Positions 37,021 through 47,904 of a DNA stretch of 64,000 bases are shown piece by piece (the stretch's first letter is position 1; each line of letters starts with the position of its first letter). Origin of the DNA: Sipunculus nudus. Taxonomy: Eukaryota > Annelida > Sipuncula > Golfingiida > Sipunculidae. The notes under the pieces were generated by a model. That model made no database searches, was not told the origin of the DNA, and saw only the letters and a list, made by a program, of their open reading frames with translations. The translations under genes were made by a program, and so were the position numbers. The stretch covers positions 6,106,601-6,170,600 of the forward strand of contig CM049319.1 of the NCBI GenBank assembly GCA_026874595.1, written 5' to 3'.

Positions 37021-38700
37021 AGTATGAAAGTGTATGTCATGTCCACATTACCTTTCATAACCTTACACTTATCTCAAAATCTCAACTATCATAAATAGCA
37101 TCTTCTCTTGTTTAGAATTTAAAATCATCAAGCTGTAGATGTATAATGCATATACATGCCTACGTGCACTCTATTGCCAGCTGCTATCCTGCTACTAATA
37201 TTCCCGAAACCTTCACCCAACGGCAAACAGCTATTTTACCAAATGTGAATACAAACTCCCTGGCAGAATATTCATGATTTATGGTGATGCAATACCCCTA
37301 TTGAAAACTGGGTATGTGTTGAAAAGCAAGTAAATTGATATAAACCAGTACATAGAGGCACCGAATTACAATGTACGCGATAAAAATATGACCTGGTGAC
37401 ACCCGGACAGTTTGTGCATGTAGTCGACTTGTACATGTTACTAATTTGTTTAAAAAAATGATCACACGGACCATGCAGTCATCTGCACCCGTTGAACTCG
37501 TACCTATGAACTTGTTATAAACACAGGCGGATATGTTTACATTGCATTCACAATGGATGGCCTAGTGACCTGAGTTGTTCTTTTTTTATAATATTACCGC
37601 CAGGTTTTTATAGCACGTTTCCTGATGTATTATATGAGCTATACTATATAAGGAAGCGTAATTTGTTTATATATATATATGATATTACCCTCCTTATCTT
37701 TCTTTGTCGGCATGATAATAGTGGTTAATTATAGAATATCAGCGGATAAATTTTATTTATACATGGGACAATTAGTTTAATTCATATAACCATTAAGAAG
37801 GTTGGCAGGTGCAGTGACTAGAGTTCCACTTTCATTTTTGGATTCCAGCATTTGTATCGGTTTTCCTAGGCCTAAATAGGCAGTATATGTATATTTGTAT
37901 ACTGTAATAAATAAAATTATATTTTAAATTACCTTATGTTCAAGGTTTGTTCACGTGACAATATGTAGATATGTAGATAGATATAGGGAAATACCGACAG
38001 TCCCACCGACAGATAAATAGATATCGACAGACAGATAAGATGGACATATAGATGGACATTAATAATGAAACGGACAAATAGATAGAAAGGTTGAAGCCGA
38101 TTCTTGTCGACCACTTAAACAACTATAACAGTACCGATATGGCGAGGTTTGAGACGAGAAGACTATGGCGTTCTCAGTTTGATTCCTGTATTATTACAGG
38201 GCCTGACTTCAGCAGAACACTAGAGTTTTTAGGAAGGTCGCCAGAACAGACTCATCCATGTCATTCAGGATAAAAATGGACCACTTTAGGTCTGATGCAG
38301 CAGACAACACGACTCTGGATGGCTCTTTAAAACGGAGAGCGCACTTGGCCCCGAGGCCCAGTGACATTAAGGCCCGACCGCCCAGACACTCCTTGTGTAT
38401 AATTTATTCGATGGTTCCCATTATCCAAGTATTGGAGAAAGCCTGAAATGTTTTAAACACTACAGTATTCACAAATGTTCCAACAACCGTGGCTGGCCTC
38501 GTGCCATCAGATAGATATAAAAAGTGGCCGGCCTATTCTGGCCGATACCAGGTCAAAGTCAAGTGCTGTACACACTGGTACAGTCAAAAGCCCAGACCAA
38601 AAAAATAACATCGCTCACTTGCCATTTAACTCATTGCTTGTTCCAGGGATCGATTGTTATTGGTAGGCGATGTGCTACTGTTTATAAAAATATATATATA
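37021..38700. other. No gene seen; AT-rich with GC-moderate patch near 38.1-38.6 kb
   Basis: The left part is AT-rich. Between about 38090 and 38660 composition is more balanced and several 60-codon plus-strand frames overlap, none recognised. A GAYAGATA-rich stretch near 37965-38085 is a degraded simple repeat. Confidence 0.4.
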
Positions 38701-38738
38701 TATAAATAAATAAATATATATATATTTATTTATTTATA
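38701..38738. repeat. 38-bp perfect AT palindrome
   Basis: The bases 38701-38738 read the same on both strands, with TAAATAAATAAA arms around a TATATA centre. It can extrude as a cruciform. It lies just left of an (AT)n tract at 38801-38836. Confidence 0.9.
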
Positions 38739-38800
38739 TTTATCAAATGTTCGATGATTAAAAAAAATTAAACGACCAAAGATCGATTAATTAATTGATT

Positions 38801-38801
38801 T

Positions 38802-38836
<35 letters not shown>
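38801..38836. repeat. (AT)n microsatellite
   Basis: Alternating AT with one G interruption. Confidence 0.9.
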
Positions 38837-39375
38837 TAATGCTATATATGTATACATGTATGTTATGTATATATACGGATGCTAAGAATATTATGGTGCT
38901 AAGGGTTATGTTATGTACCGATGGCAAATACATATTGAAACTAAGTTGTACATGTATTGCGTTATCCCAAATATATAACGGTTTTATCATGAACTGATGC
39001 CAAAATCATTGACAGGCGAGGCACCATGAGAAAGTACATCATATAAAATTGCCTTGTGGGACCCATTATAAAATTAGGAAAGTAATCTGGATAAACATGA
39101 TTTGCTTAACACATCTTTATACAATCGAGACATAAGGGGCATTTGTTGATAACGGAAGAAGATGAGAGTTTATCACTGGTACTATAAGCTGCTTGTGGTC
39201 TGGCACGCAGAGCTTACCTGTTATACAACCATGGAGTTGTTGAACCGTGACACACGTTTTCCTGTGTAATCAATGCTTTATTAGAATCTTGATGAAGTTG
39301 TACACCTGGTCTCTAGCTAAACTTTAGTTATCAATACAACGTGAGATTCAGTGGCGTTAATTAATCTTCCACAGT
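38837..39375. other. No gene seen
   Basis: AT-rich with no supported features. Confidence 0.5.
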
Positions 39376-39396
39376 GGGGTTGGGGAGGGGATGGGG
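39376..39396 (+). other. Compact G-quadruplex motif
   Basis: Four runs of four G are separated by loops of two, one and two bases. This is a near-ideal arrangement for a stable quadruplex, and it lies just left of the TTGGT array. Confidence 0.75.
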
Positions 39397-39436
39397 AATG
39401 AATCGCAGACACATCTGTATGACACATTCCAAATAC

Positions 39437-40215
39437 ATACACTCTAGAAACAGATTGGTCAACTATTTGAAAATTTGGATGGTTTAGTTGAAATTGGTAT
39501 AGATTTAACCAACACAATGGTTATTTCAACCAACTCGTTGGTCATGTAGCAACCAAAACGATTGGTCATTTTAACCATTTTTTTTTTATCGACCATTTGG
39601 TTGCATATATTTTACCATAAAATTTGATTGGTTGAGTTAACAATTGGTCGATTTTGCCAACATATTGGTTATTGTTATCAATTGATTGGTCAAGTACTGA
39701 CCAAACAGATCAGTCAATTTCACATCAGAAACAAGTGTTCCTGACAATTAGCAAGTGAAGCAAGCAGTACTGGCTGAGGGGCAAAACGTCTGACGTGTAT
39801 GCCAGCGGGCACTGGTTCGATTCCACGGTCGGGCTGAACTTTTGTTTCCCCTTGAAACCCGCACCAAAGCAACCCGAATCTGAAGAATGGATTGTAACAT
39901 GACTTCCACCCAATCCGGAGAACAAAACAACTGAAAAAAAGGGAGTGAAAGTAGCAGTGCACACGTAAACGTGTACACTGGGATAATCAACTGAAATTGG
40001 TTAATATGACCAATTTCTTACCTGATGAATCCGATTTGTTATTGGTAGATTAACCAAGATATTGGTAAAACAGGCCAAAACTAGTTTGTTAGTATGTAAC
40101 CAATCTAGATTAGTTAAAAATTCAACCAAAAAAGACTGGTTGCCGTGACCAAGAGAATGGTTTGACACATATCTACCAACTAGTTATATTGGTCGTTTCA
40201 ACAAATCTGTTTTTA
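39437..40215. repeat. Degenerate array of TTGGT/ACCAA units
   Basis: Words TTGGT, TTGGTC or TTGGTTA alternate with ACCAA or AACCA roughly every 15-25 bases from 39437 to 39720 and again from 39975 to 40215. Examples are ACCAACTCGTTGGTC, GCAACCAAAACGATTGGTC and ACCAATCTAGATTAGTT. The two parts are separated by a SINE-like insert. Individual units are near-palindromes, so the array reads similarly on both strands. The family and function are unknown. Confidence 0.6.
39723..39970 (+). mobile_element. tRNA-derived SINE inserted in the TTGGT array
   Basis: TGGCTGAGGGG (39771-39781) fits the pol III A box and GGTTCGATTCC (39814-39824) is an exact B box. Their spacing (43 bases start to start) is that of a tRNA. 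The T-stem pairs poorly, so it is a SINE head and not a functional tRNA gene. A unique body with AT-moderate composition follows to about 39970. The TTGGT array continues on both sides, which places the insertion after array formation. Confidence 0.6.
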
Positions 40216-40425
40216 GCGTGTATACTCAATCCAATTTCAAATATATTACAATTAAGTATAATGTTTAAGAAAATAAGGTATTATGTTTCTGTTGCAAGTT
40301 ATTTCTAATCCAGTTTTAGATATAATAATACATAGTAAACTCATAAATTAAACCAGAGTCTATAATACTAAATATTATTGTATTTAATTTGCAATAAATA
40401 TTTTTTTTTCATAAAAAAAAGCGAC

Positions 40426-40521
40426 GGGGGGGGGGGGGGGGAGTGATTACATTGACCATCCCCCCTTGCCAAAAAGTGGGGGGATATATACCCCCATCCT
40501 CTATTACTGTCGCCCCTGATG
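40426..40521. mobile_element. Poly-G plus dispersed repeat terminus, copy 2
   Basis: A run of about 16 G (40426-40441) leads into TGATTACATTGACCA, a C-run, a GGGGGATATATACCCCC hairpin and TGTCGCCCCTG. This is the same order as 8250-8333. The minus strand starts CAGGGGCGAC, a typical DNA-transposon end. Confidence 0.6.
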
Positions 40522-40662
40522 CTAAATCAGCTTAATGGTACACAACTTATTAAATATCTTGACCTTACGTGTATCTTGTAAAAAAACAGGCCTTACATAC
40601 CAGGGCTAAGACCTGCCGCTATTGCGTCTTTACCTTGCAGTGATGTAAGACTCCACCTTTTA

Positions 40663-41969
40663 TGGACTCGGACTTGGACTTGAGGGTCCTGGACTCGGAC
40701 TTGGACTCGAGGGTCCTGGATTCTGACTTGGACTCGAGGGTCCTGGACTGGGACTTGGACTCGAGGGTCCTGGACTGGGACTTGAAACCGAGGGTCCTGG
40801 ACTGGGACTTGGACTCGAGGGTCCTGGACTGGGACTTGGAACCGAGGGTCCTGGATTGGGACTTGGACTCGAGGGTCCTGGACTCGGACTTGGACTCGAG
40901 GGTCCTGGACTCGGACTTGAACTCGAGGGTCCTGGACTCGGACTTGGACTCGAAGGTCCAGAATTCGGACTTGGACTCGAGGGTCCTGGACTCGGGCTTT
41001 GATTTGAGGGTCCTGGACTCGAGGTTCCTGGACCCGGACTTGGACTTGAGGGTCCTGGACTGGACTTGGACTTGAGGGTCCTGGACTCGGACTTGGACCC
41101 GAGGGTCCTGGATCCGGACTCTGGACTCGAGGTTCCTGGACTCGGACTTGGACTCGAGGGTCCTAGACACGGACTTAGACTCGAGGGTCCTAGACTCGGA
41201 CATGGACTCGAGGGTCCTGGACTCAAACCTAAACTCGAGAGTCCTTGACTCGGGCATGGACTCGGGGGTCCTAGACACGAACTTGGACTCGAGGGTCCTG
41301 GACTCGGACTTGGACTTGAGGGTCCTGGACTCGGACTTGGACTCGGAGGTCCTGGACTCGGACTTGGACTCGAGGGTCCTGGATTCTGACTTGGACTCGA
41401 GGGTCCTGGACTGGGACTTGGACTTGAGGGTCCTGGACTGGGACTTGGACTCGAGGGTCCTGGACTCGGACTTGGACTCGAGGGTCCTGGATTCTGACTT
41501 GGACTCGAGGGTCCTGGACTTGGACTTGGACTCGAGGGTCCTGGACTTGGACTCGAGGGTCCTGGACTGGGACTTGGACTTGAGGGTCCTGGACTCGGAC
41601 TTGGACTCGAGGGTCCTGGACTCGGACTAGGACTCGAGGGTCCTGGACTCGGAGTTGAACTCGAGGGTCCTCGACTCGGACTTGGACTCGAAGGTCCTGG
41701 ACTCGGACATGAACTCAAGGGTCCAGGATTCGGACCTGGACTCGAGGGTCCTGGACTCGGGCTTTGATTTGAGGGTCCTAGACTCGAGGTTCCTGGCCCG
41801 GACTTGGACTCGAGGGTCCTGGACTGGACTTGGATTTGAGGGTCCTGGACTCGGACTTGGACTCGAGGGTCCTCGACTCGGACTTGGACTCGAGGGTCCT
41901 CGACTCGGACTTGGACTCGAGGGTCCTCGACTCGGACTTATACTCGGACTTGTAGGTAAGGACTCGAGA
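40663..41969. repeat. 27-bp minisatellite, about 48 copies
   Basis: The consensus unit is close to CTCGGACTTGGACTCGAGGG plus TCCTGGA, with some 18-base partial units. Because 27 is a multiple of three, frames stay open on both strands: DSDLDSRVL repeats on the plus strand and PSPGPSSPS and ESRTLESKS repeats on the minus strand, the longest being 352 codons (40660-41718). A distinctive variant block (CTCGGGCTTTGATTTGAGGG) occurs at 40991 and again at 41756 with the same neighbours. So a 765-bp segment was duplicated within the array. No flanking exon or signal peptide suggests that it is translated. Confidence 0.9.
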
Positions 41970-42184
41970 TATCAGGCCGAGTCCACATCGAGTCCAATAG
42001 AAATAATCCAATATTATAAAGACTTTTCACACACACTAACTACTTACATAATATTACAAAATAATAACACTGTAAATACCAAGCTTTAATCAGCATGGGG
42101 AGGAATCAGTAGGATTAATCATTACTGTAAAAGCATTGTGTGTACTCAGACTAGGAATCGAATTCCAAATAACTCTCTTTAGAA

Positions 42185-42335
42185 AAAGGTGGACTTGTAC
42201 TCGAACCTCCAGGACTCGGACTCGGATGGTGTGGACACGACCACGTCACTGGTCTTAACGTAAGGATCAAACTCACAACCGACAGGGAACGTGGATGATA
42301 AGCCTGAAATGGCTAATGTTTGAAGCAAAAAACGC
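42185..42335 (-). mobile_element. Possible SINE-like segment with minisatellite remnant
   Basis: On the minus strand GAGTTTGATCCTT (plus about 42264-42276) resembles a pol III B box. TAGCCATTTCAGG lies about 45 bases upstream, as a weak A box. Toward 42185 a few degraded GGACTCGGACTCGG words match the 27-bp minisatellite. The match to a SINE is weak and the ends are uncertain. Confidence 0.3.
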
Positions 42336-42590
42336 CTGCATTTACAGCGACACCAGCTGGTAAAGGACATTTTTAAGTTAAAGAACCATTCTCGGACCTT
42401 CTTAACCGCTTACCCTTTATTGCTAACTTCCCCTACGCCGATATGTAGCCCCCTGCGTCTGTAAGATACCGGGTTTCAGATACAGGGTGGCTGTTGGGGA
42501 TAAGGACTCGAGTGCTTGAGTGTAGTATTTCTAAACATTCCTGTAATAAGGTTTTAACTCCAGCTTGGGTTCATGGCAGGAATACGTTAG

Positions 42591-42626
42591 GTGCACAGAC
42601 GATGACTTGGTGCACAGACGGAGAGT
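42591..42626 (+). repeat. Short tandem repeat GGTGCACAGACG
   Basis: GGTGCACAGACG occurs twice, 20 bases apart. Confidence 0.6.
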
Positions 42627-42826
42627 GCTATACGGACGGTCTCAGAGACTTCCTGGTCTAGCGATTTCAGTTGATATTCCCCGGTAACATGAACTATGTT
42701 TCAGTTGAACTCTATGGGTTAATTGAAACTGAATTCATTCTACTTGCCACGATTTCAGATTACCCCTCAAAATGTCTTCCTTTATGTTTATTGACCTATA
42801 ATGATTGTATTTTTCTGGTTGTATCG

Positions 42827-42828
<2 letters not shown>

Positions 42829-42868
<40 letters not shown>
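42829..42868. repeat. (AT)n microsatellite
   Basis: About 20 AT dinucleotides. Confidence 0.95.
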
Positions 42869-42871
<3 letters not shown>

Positions 42872-43246
42872 GCAGTGTTTGGATCAGTAACAATATATTA
42901 AATCATATATTTAACAGATTTTTTTCTATTTTTCAGATATTGATTCCTAGTTTTGAATCTTGTATTTTCACTTTTTTTATTCAACTTAAAGCAAAAGAAT
43001 TTATCAGAATCTATCAGCCAGGAAAGAATCATTAATTAGGGCAAAACTTAGTGGGAATTTTAGCCTGGTCAATTAGATCCCCGCCTATGTCAAGGTGTTA
43101 TATGATTTCACGGATTATTTCTGGACAATGAATTCACTACCTGATATTATGCAGTCTGATTTAATGTTCTTGATATTGAAGAGCTACTCTTCCGCAACTG
43201 TATTTTGTATTTGTGTCATAAATATATATTCAGGTAAAAGGAAAGA
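42869..43246. other. No gene seen
   Basis: AT-rich. A TTTTTCTATTTTTCAG acceptor-like sequence near 42924-42937 is followed by an early stop and is not part of a convincing exon. Confidence 0.45.
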
Positions 43247-43332
43247 AATGTTACGTGATGCCTTATAAAAGGTTACATGATGCTTAACAAAATAGTACAT
43301 GGTGCCCAACAAAATAGTATATGGTGCCTGTC
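43247..43332 (+). repeat. Imperfect 22-bp tandem repeat
   Basis: Units such as AAAATAGTACATGGTGCCCA recur three to four times with substitutions (ATGATGC, CATGGTGC, TATGGTGC). Confidence 0.75.
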
Positions 43333-44577
43333 GATTATCACGTCTCTTACAATACTGCAGAAAGGAATCCCCTAAAATGACTTAGTATTTTTATGTCAAT
43401 ATCAGGTAAACTGAAGCGTTCAACAGTGTGAGCAGCTTTATGCTTTGGACTTTGATGGGTCCGTTCCTGGAATAGCCTGCTCCACGTACTGTATCATGCA
43501 CGGACATCAAACAGCTCATGAATATTAGTTAACTGTTTAGTCATATATTGATAAGCAGTCTCTCCGAGAGTGGTCACTGAACTCCATCTACTGAAATTCA
43601 AGAACACAGTGTATTTTAGTTTTCATCCATGGTAGAGCGCATATAAGTCTGTCGATTACAGGCGTGCAGTTTACTACGTGCGGACAACTTGAACTTATTA
43701 AATGTAGACGGAACTATCAAGTCAACCGAACCCTTCAGTCTGTATATATATTATATAACTGACAAGGTAGCATGCCTTTTAAACAAACAAACAAAAAATC
43801 TTCATAAAATAATATAAAAGCATTAATATTATTGCAAACCGGCATATACTTAAAATTGTAACATATGCTTGACAAATATTTAAAACCTGATTCTAGATAT
43901 CTTATGAACTACAAAATACTTCGCATAAGTCACGTGAATTTTTGTCATCGTGAATTTCATTTCCTATCAATGTAATGACTATAGGGCCCTGAGGTATAAC
44001 TTTAAGCAGTTGAAAGCAGCTGAGAAAGTCTCCATATTTGTAAAGTAAAGCAGGGGACTAGAGTATACAATGCACACATCATTGGTCTACTTGGGTACCA
44101 TTACCAGTGAGTAGTTAATAGCTACAATTTAAGGAAACCTTACCAAAATGTATTAGCTGTGCAGGGCACTAAGATACCATCTATGATAGGTGGCCTAGCC
44201 TTGTATAGTAAATATTTTAGCTCATTTGAATATTTAAACATGTTTTTCTGATTTGAAATTCTAATATGAAATTTAACTTTTAATTTAGTTAATTCAAAAA
44301 CAAAATCAAATGCTCTGGCCGCTGCCACAGTAGTCTTTCATGCAAAAAACTAATCAAATTCAGGTGTAATATCATGCAGAGATTTAACTGTAATGCGACT
44401 GAATCCCTGCCAATCTGATAGCTGCAAATTCAAACAGAAATAATAGTGTAAAACCTAGTTAAACAAATAAATGGAGTATCACTGAGAATTTGCATAAACT
44501 AAAACCTGGCGTACCTTTGTTGACAAAGAAACCATTGTATCAACTTATGTTGTGTTAATTTTTTTAATCCAGTCATA
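43333..44577. other. No gene seen
   Basis: AT-rich with no reading frame, repeat or RNA gene that I can support. Confidence 0.5.
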
Positions 44578-44687
44578 ACGTGTAATGACTGGACATTTAA
44601 GTCATTTCGCGTAATGATTTGTGGTCACAGGCATTACGCGAAATGACTGAAATGTTTAGGCATTTCAGGCAATGACCGATTACACAT
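44578..44687. repeat. Hairpin element with 17-bp perfect arms
   Basis: AGTCATTTCGCGTAATG (44600-44616) is followed after 15 bases by its exact reverse complement (44632-44648). Outer words GTGTAAT and ATTACAC also face each other. AATGACT and GTAATG words recur throughout. It could be a tiny MITE or a structured regulatory sequence. No coding potential. Confidence 0.7.
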
Positions 44688-44698
44688 ATTGACTGTAA

Positions 44699-44705
44699 CA
44701 CACAT

Positions 44706-44762
<57 letters not shown>
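44699..44762. repeat. (CA)n(TA)n microsatellite
   Basis: About 11 CA pairs pass into about 20 TA pairs. Confidence 0.9.
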
Positions 44763-44765
<3 letters not shown>

Positions 44766-45208
44766 GCGTGTACATTTATTTATATATATGTATATATATG
44801 TATATCCTAGTGACCTCGACCTTTTGTGGCATATGAATGAGGCTGAACGTGTGACGGAGCGGTTACCAGCAATTTCGCGTACTGAGTGACCCTAATCGTT
44901 TGAGAGCGAGCAGATAACTCGCCAGCATCATCCATAATGCATGGACTGAACAAAACCACCAGAAAAGACTCCACTATCGCGAAAGAGGTTTATAATATGT
45001 ATATATCTATATTTATACGTACGCTGCTTTTATGCACCTTGTTGGCGATCAATGTAAGCTACCCTTTCAGCGGGAATTTGTTTGCTGTCAATACGCTTTT
45101 TGTTCATGAAATTATACAGGTAGCATGCTATACTTCCTTCCCGCGCTTCAGGCTCAATACAAGTATCGTCTGCTCGCTGTTTGCAGGTCGTCAGGTGCAC
45201 ATGAAAAA

Positions 45209-45226
45209 GCGCATGCGCATTTTATA
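45209..45226 (+). promoter_or_regulatory. NRF1-like palindrome and TATA-like box
   Basis: GCGCATGCGC (45209-45218) is the core of the palindromic NRF1 site found in many animal promoters. It is followed within a few bases by TTTATAC (45221-45227). A GC-richer stretch with CCCCGCCTCGCGG follows around 45251-45270. Together with the splice donor at 45422 this is the best promoter-like arrangement in the window, but it rests on motifs only. Confidence 0.3.
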
Positions 45227-45380
45227 CTTGTTGGTTGGCCAGGAAACTGCGTCCCCGCCTCGCGGACAGTAGGTCAGAAGCCCCAGGAGCGACCAAGACA
45301 GAAACACAGCAAAAGTAGATGCGAATCTGACAACATTCACATTTGATAACAACGTTCCAAGCAGAGAAGACGTGCATTAG

Positions 45381-45421
45381 ATGAAGTTACCGCTACTTCA
45401 TAACATTGTTGCTTTTTACCG
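45381..45421 (+). CDS. Candidate first coding exon (partial)
   Basis: An ATG directly after an in-frame TAG opens MKLPLLHNIVAFY and reaches the sequence CCG|GTGAGT, a strong splice donor, at 45421/45422. A lysine followed by a hydrophobic run would fit the start of a signal peptide. The exon lies about 160 bases downstream of a promoter-like motif group. No second exon was found in the rest of the window, and 13 codons are too few for identification. It may equally be a noncoding first exon or chance. Confidence 0.2.
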
Positions 45422-46248
45422 GTGAGTGCCAGATTAGATTGAATTTTTAAAAATATTTTTTACCTTACTGTTTTTTATATTATAATATAGGTGCGACATA
45501 AATTGAAAGCATTCCGATCCGTTTTATGCATTATTGACTTTTATTACTTTCTATGTATAGGCCTACTTAAAGAAGGCCTTGGGATATTGTTTTAAGTTTT
45601 TATATAGCATCCATACCATGGGAAAGTTATTTACAAGAATGGATTAATAACAAAGTAACAATAATATACGGTAAAAGCGTAGTGTGAGCATCAATAGAAC
45701 GTTATGTTATAAATAAATGAAATACATTAATAGAGTAGAGCCTATTTTGTGTCATACACAAAAAACCGCGTTGGCATAGACAGGCCAGGTGTATTTTATC
45801 GATATTTTTTTTCCAAAGGGTAGTGAGGGTGGGATATATTAATCGGTTGTGTAAAGCAGCGATCCCATGGTTCCGGCTGTTTTAGACCCACACCAGTCAA
45901 TATTCAGCAGGCAACGGTGTCTTGTCCTGACGTAAATCCTTAATATATCTTCGTAAAGGCATGAATCAGGTATATGTATTACTAAATCGTAGACGCCATG
46001 AAGCTCTAAAGTTAAAGTTCATTATTGGATAAGAAATTTAATGTTTTAATAAAACCTAAAAGCGGAACATCCAAATACAATTAAAGCATTTAAGAAAAAC
46101 ACTTCGTCAAAACATTTTCTCTATCCTTAAAACCAATTCTTCTCCTGAAATTACCCCAGTAAAATATTTTAACTGTCTTCGAATCTGACAGCTGTTGTCA
46201 GGTAGAAGGAGAGATATGCTTCTTATAGGAAATATCAAAACATGCCTA
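45422..46248. other. No gene seen; would be intron if the 45.4 kb exon is real
   Basis: AT-rich, no repeat or exon recognised. Confidence 0.4.
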
Positions 46249-46880
46249 ATTACTCTGTGAGGGCGAGCTCGTTTTCTTTTGACAAGCGTTTAAGACATGA
46301 CTAATTTGGTCGAGGAAAAGCCTGTTTTCTGTTGACAAGCGTTTAGAACACTCCTATATCTGTCGAGGGCGAGCCCGTTTTCTTTTGACAAGCGTTTAGA
46401 ACACGCCTATATCTGTCGAGGGCGAGCCCGTTTTCTTTTGACAAGCGTTTAGAACATGCCTATATCTGTCTAGGGCGAGCCCGTTTTCTTTTGACAAGCG
46501 TTTAGAACATGCCTATGTCTGTCGAGGGCGAGCCCGTTTTCTTTTGACAAGCGTTTAGAAAAGCCTATATCTGTCGAGGGCGAGCCCGTTTTGTTTCGAC
46601 AAGCGTTTAGTACATGCCTTATTTATGTCGAGGACAAGCCTATTCTCTTTTGACAAGCGTTTAGTACATGCCTTATTTCTGTCGTGGACAAGCCCGTTTT
46701 CTTTTGACAAGCGTTTAATACATGCCTTATTTCTGTCGAGGACAAGACCGTTTTCAGTTGACAAGCGTTAAGGACATGCCTAATTCCGGTCGAGGACGAG
46801 TTCGTTTTCTTTTGACAGGCTTTTAAAACATGCCTAAATTCTGTCCCGTTTTTTTTGACAAGCGTGCAGGACATGCCAGA
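46249..46880. repeat. 53-bp tandem array, about 12 copies
   Basis: Units of 52-54 bases carry GACAAGCGTTTAGAACATGC, then CTATATCTGTCGAGGGCGAG and CCCGTTTTCTTTT. Copies near 46380-46560 are almost identical and those toward both edges diverge. Degraded units (GACAGGTATGTC, GAGGGCGAGCCC) continue to about 47460. Minus-strand frames with ENGLVLDRNKACTKRLSK repeats follow from the repetition; a unit of about 53 bases does not keep a single frame, so coding is unlikely. Confidence 0.9.
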
Positions 46881-47904
46881 TTTCTTTCAACTTGCGTACC
46901 TGCTGTCTTATTGCTGCGCAAAGGTGTTACCGTTGTCTCTTGAGAAGCGAACCTATTGTCCGCAGGACATACCAGACATATCTGAATGATAGCGAGTCCA
47001 TATTTGTTGACAGGGTGTGTGTTATCTTAGGGCATATACCTAATGTCTCTAGTTTGAGCAGCAAGCTGCCTTTTACACAAAAGACTCATTGGGGATACAC
47101 CAGTCTAATGTCTCTTGTAGCAGGTGGCGGTTGTATTTTTTTTTCTTCATAATCATATACGTAAACTGCATATCGACAGGCGTGTATGTTTATAGTTTAC
47201 TGTGGGACATACCAAGTGACCACATCAATTCGAGCTCTTTACTTTTAGAAAGGCTTTTCCACTTTTTAATACATATACATAATGTTCGCCTAAGGACGGC
47301 TTGTCCATCGTCTATCAGACATGCCTAATTTTTGGGTTCAGGCAGCCCCTTCTCTTTTGACAGGTATGTCAATACATTATTGTGGACATGACTATGTCCG
47401 TATGAGGGCGAGCCCAGTAGTCTTTTGACAGGTATGTCCATTATCTGGAAGGTCTACCTATTGCCTGCTTCGCGATGAAGCCACCTTTTTTCCTTTGGGA
47501 CATGTTAAATGTCTCTGGCAATCTGTCTTATTGTTTTAAGAGCATGCTTTGAGGACGAGAGGTGTGTTTTCTAGAGGTCTATCCTTTGTCTTTAGGGTGT
47601 ACATAATACTTGAGCGAGGGCGAAGGAATTCGTTTTAAATTCTTTTCCACAGGGGTGTTTGTTGACTATTGGATATTTATACCTATATATAGCGTTTGTG
47701 GACAGGCGAGTCCATAAGTGTTTATAACTGATTTATCTGAAAAGTAACTGTTAAGTGAGGCGACTTCAGGGGTGATTTGAAGAGACCATGATATTTGACT
47801 GTTCAAACATAATTTCGCTCGTAACGATTTTATTATATAAGTAAAACTATATTTATTTTATATTGATAATACAAGTAGTTATGGTAACTAGTATGTAGCA
47901 TTCT
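46881..47904. other. Degraded tail of the 53-bp array, then no feature
   Basis: Related words occur to about 47460 (for example GTATGAGGGCGAGCCC near 47400) and perhaps a last GAGCGAGGGCGAAGG near 47613. After that the DNA is AT-rich without features. Confidence 0.5.

Noticed and set aside
38100-38240. SINE-like B box CAGTTTGATTCCT
   Set aside because: No A box at the right distance and no related copy in the window.
39771-39850. Intact tRNA gene
   Set aside because: A and B boxes are good but the T-stem and acceptor stem do not pair, so a SINE head is the better call.
40660-41718. 352-codon minus-strand frame rich in PSPGPSS repeats
   Set aside because: It lies fully inside the 27-bp minisatellite, has no unique domain, and equivalent frames are open on the other strand and in another phase.
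46249-46880. Possible CRISPR array
   Set aside because: Units are contiguous 53-bp tandem copies without distinct spacers, in eukaryote-like DNA with no cas genes.
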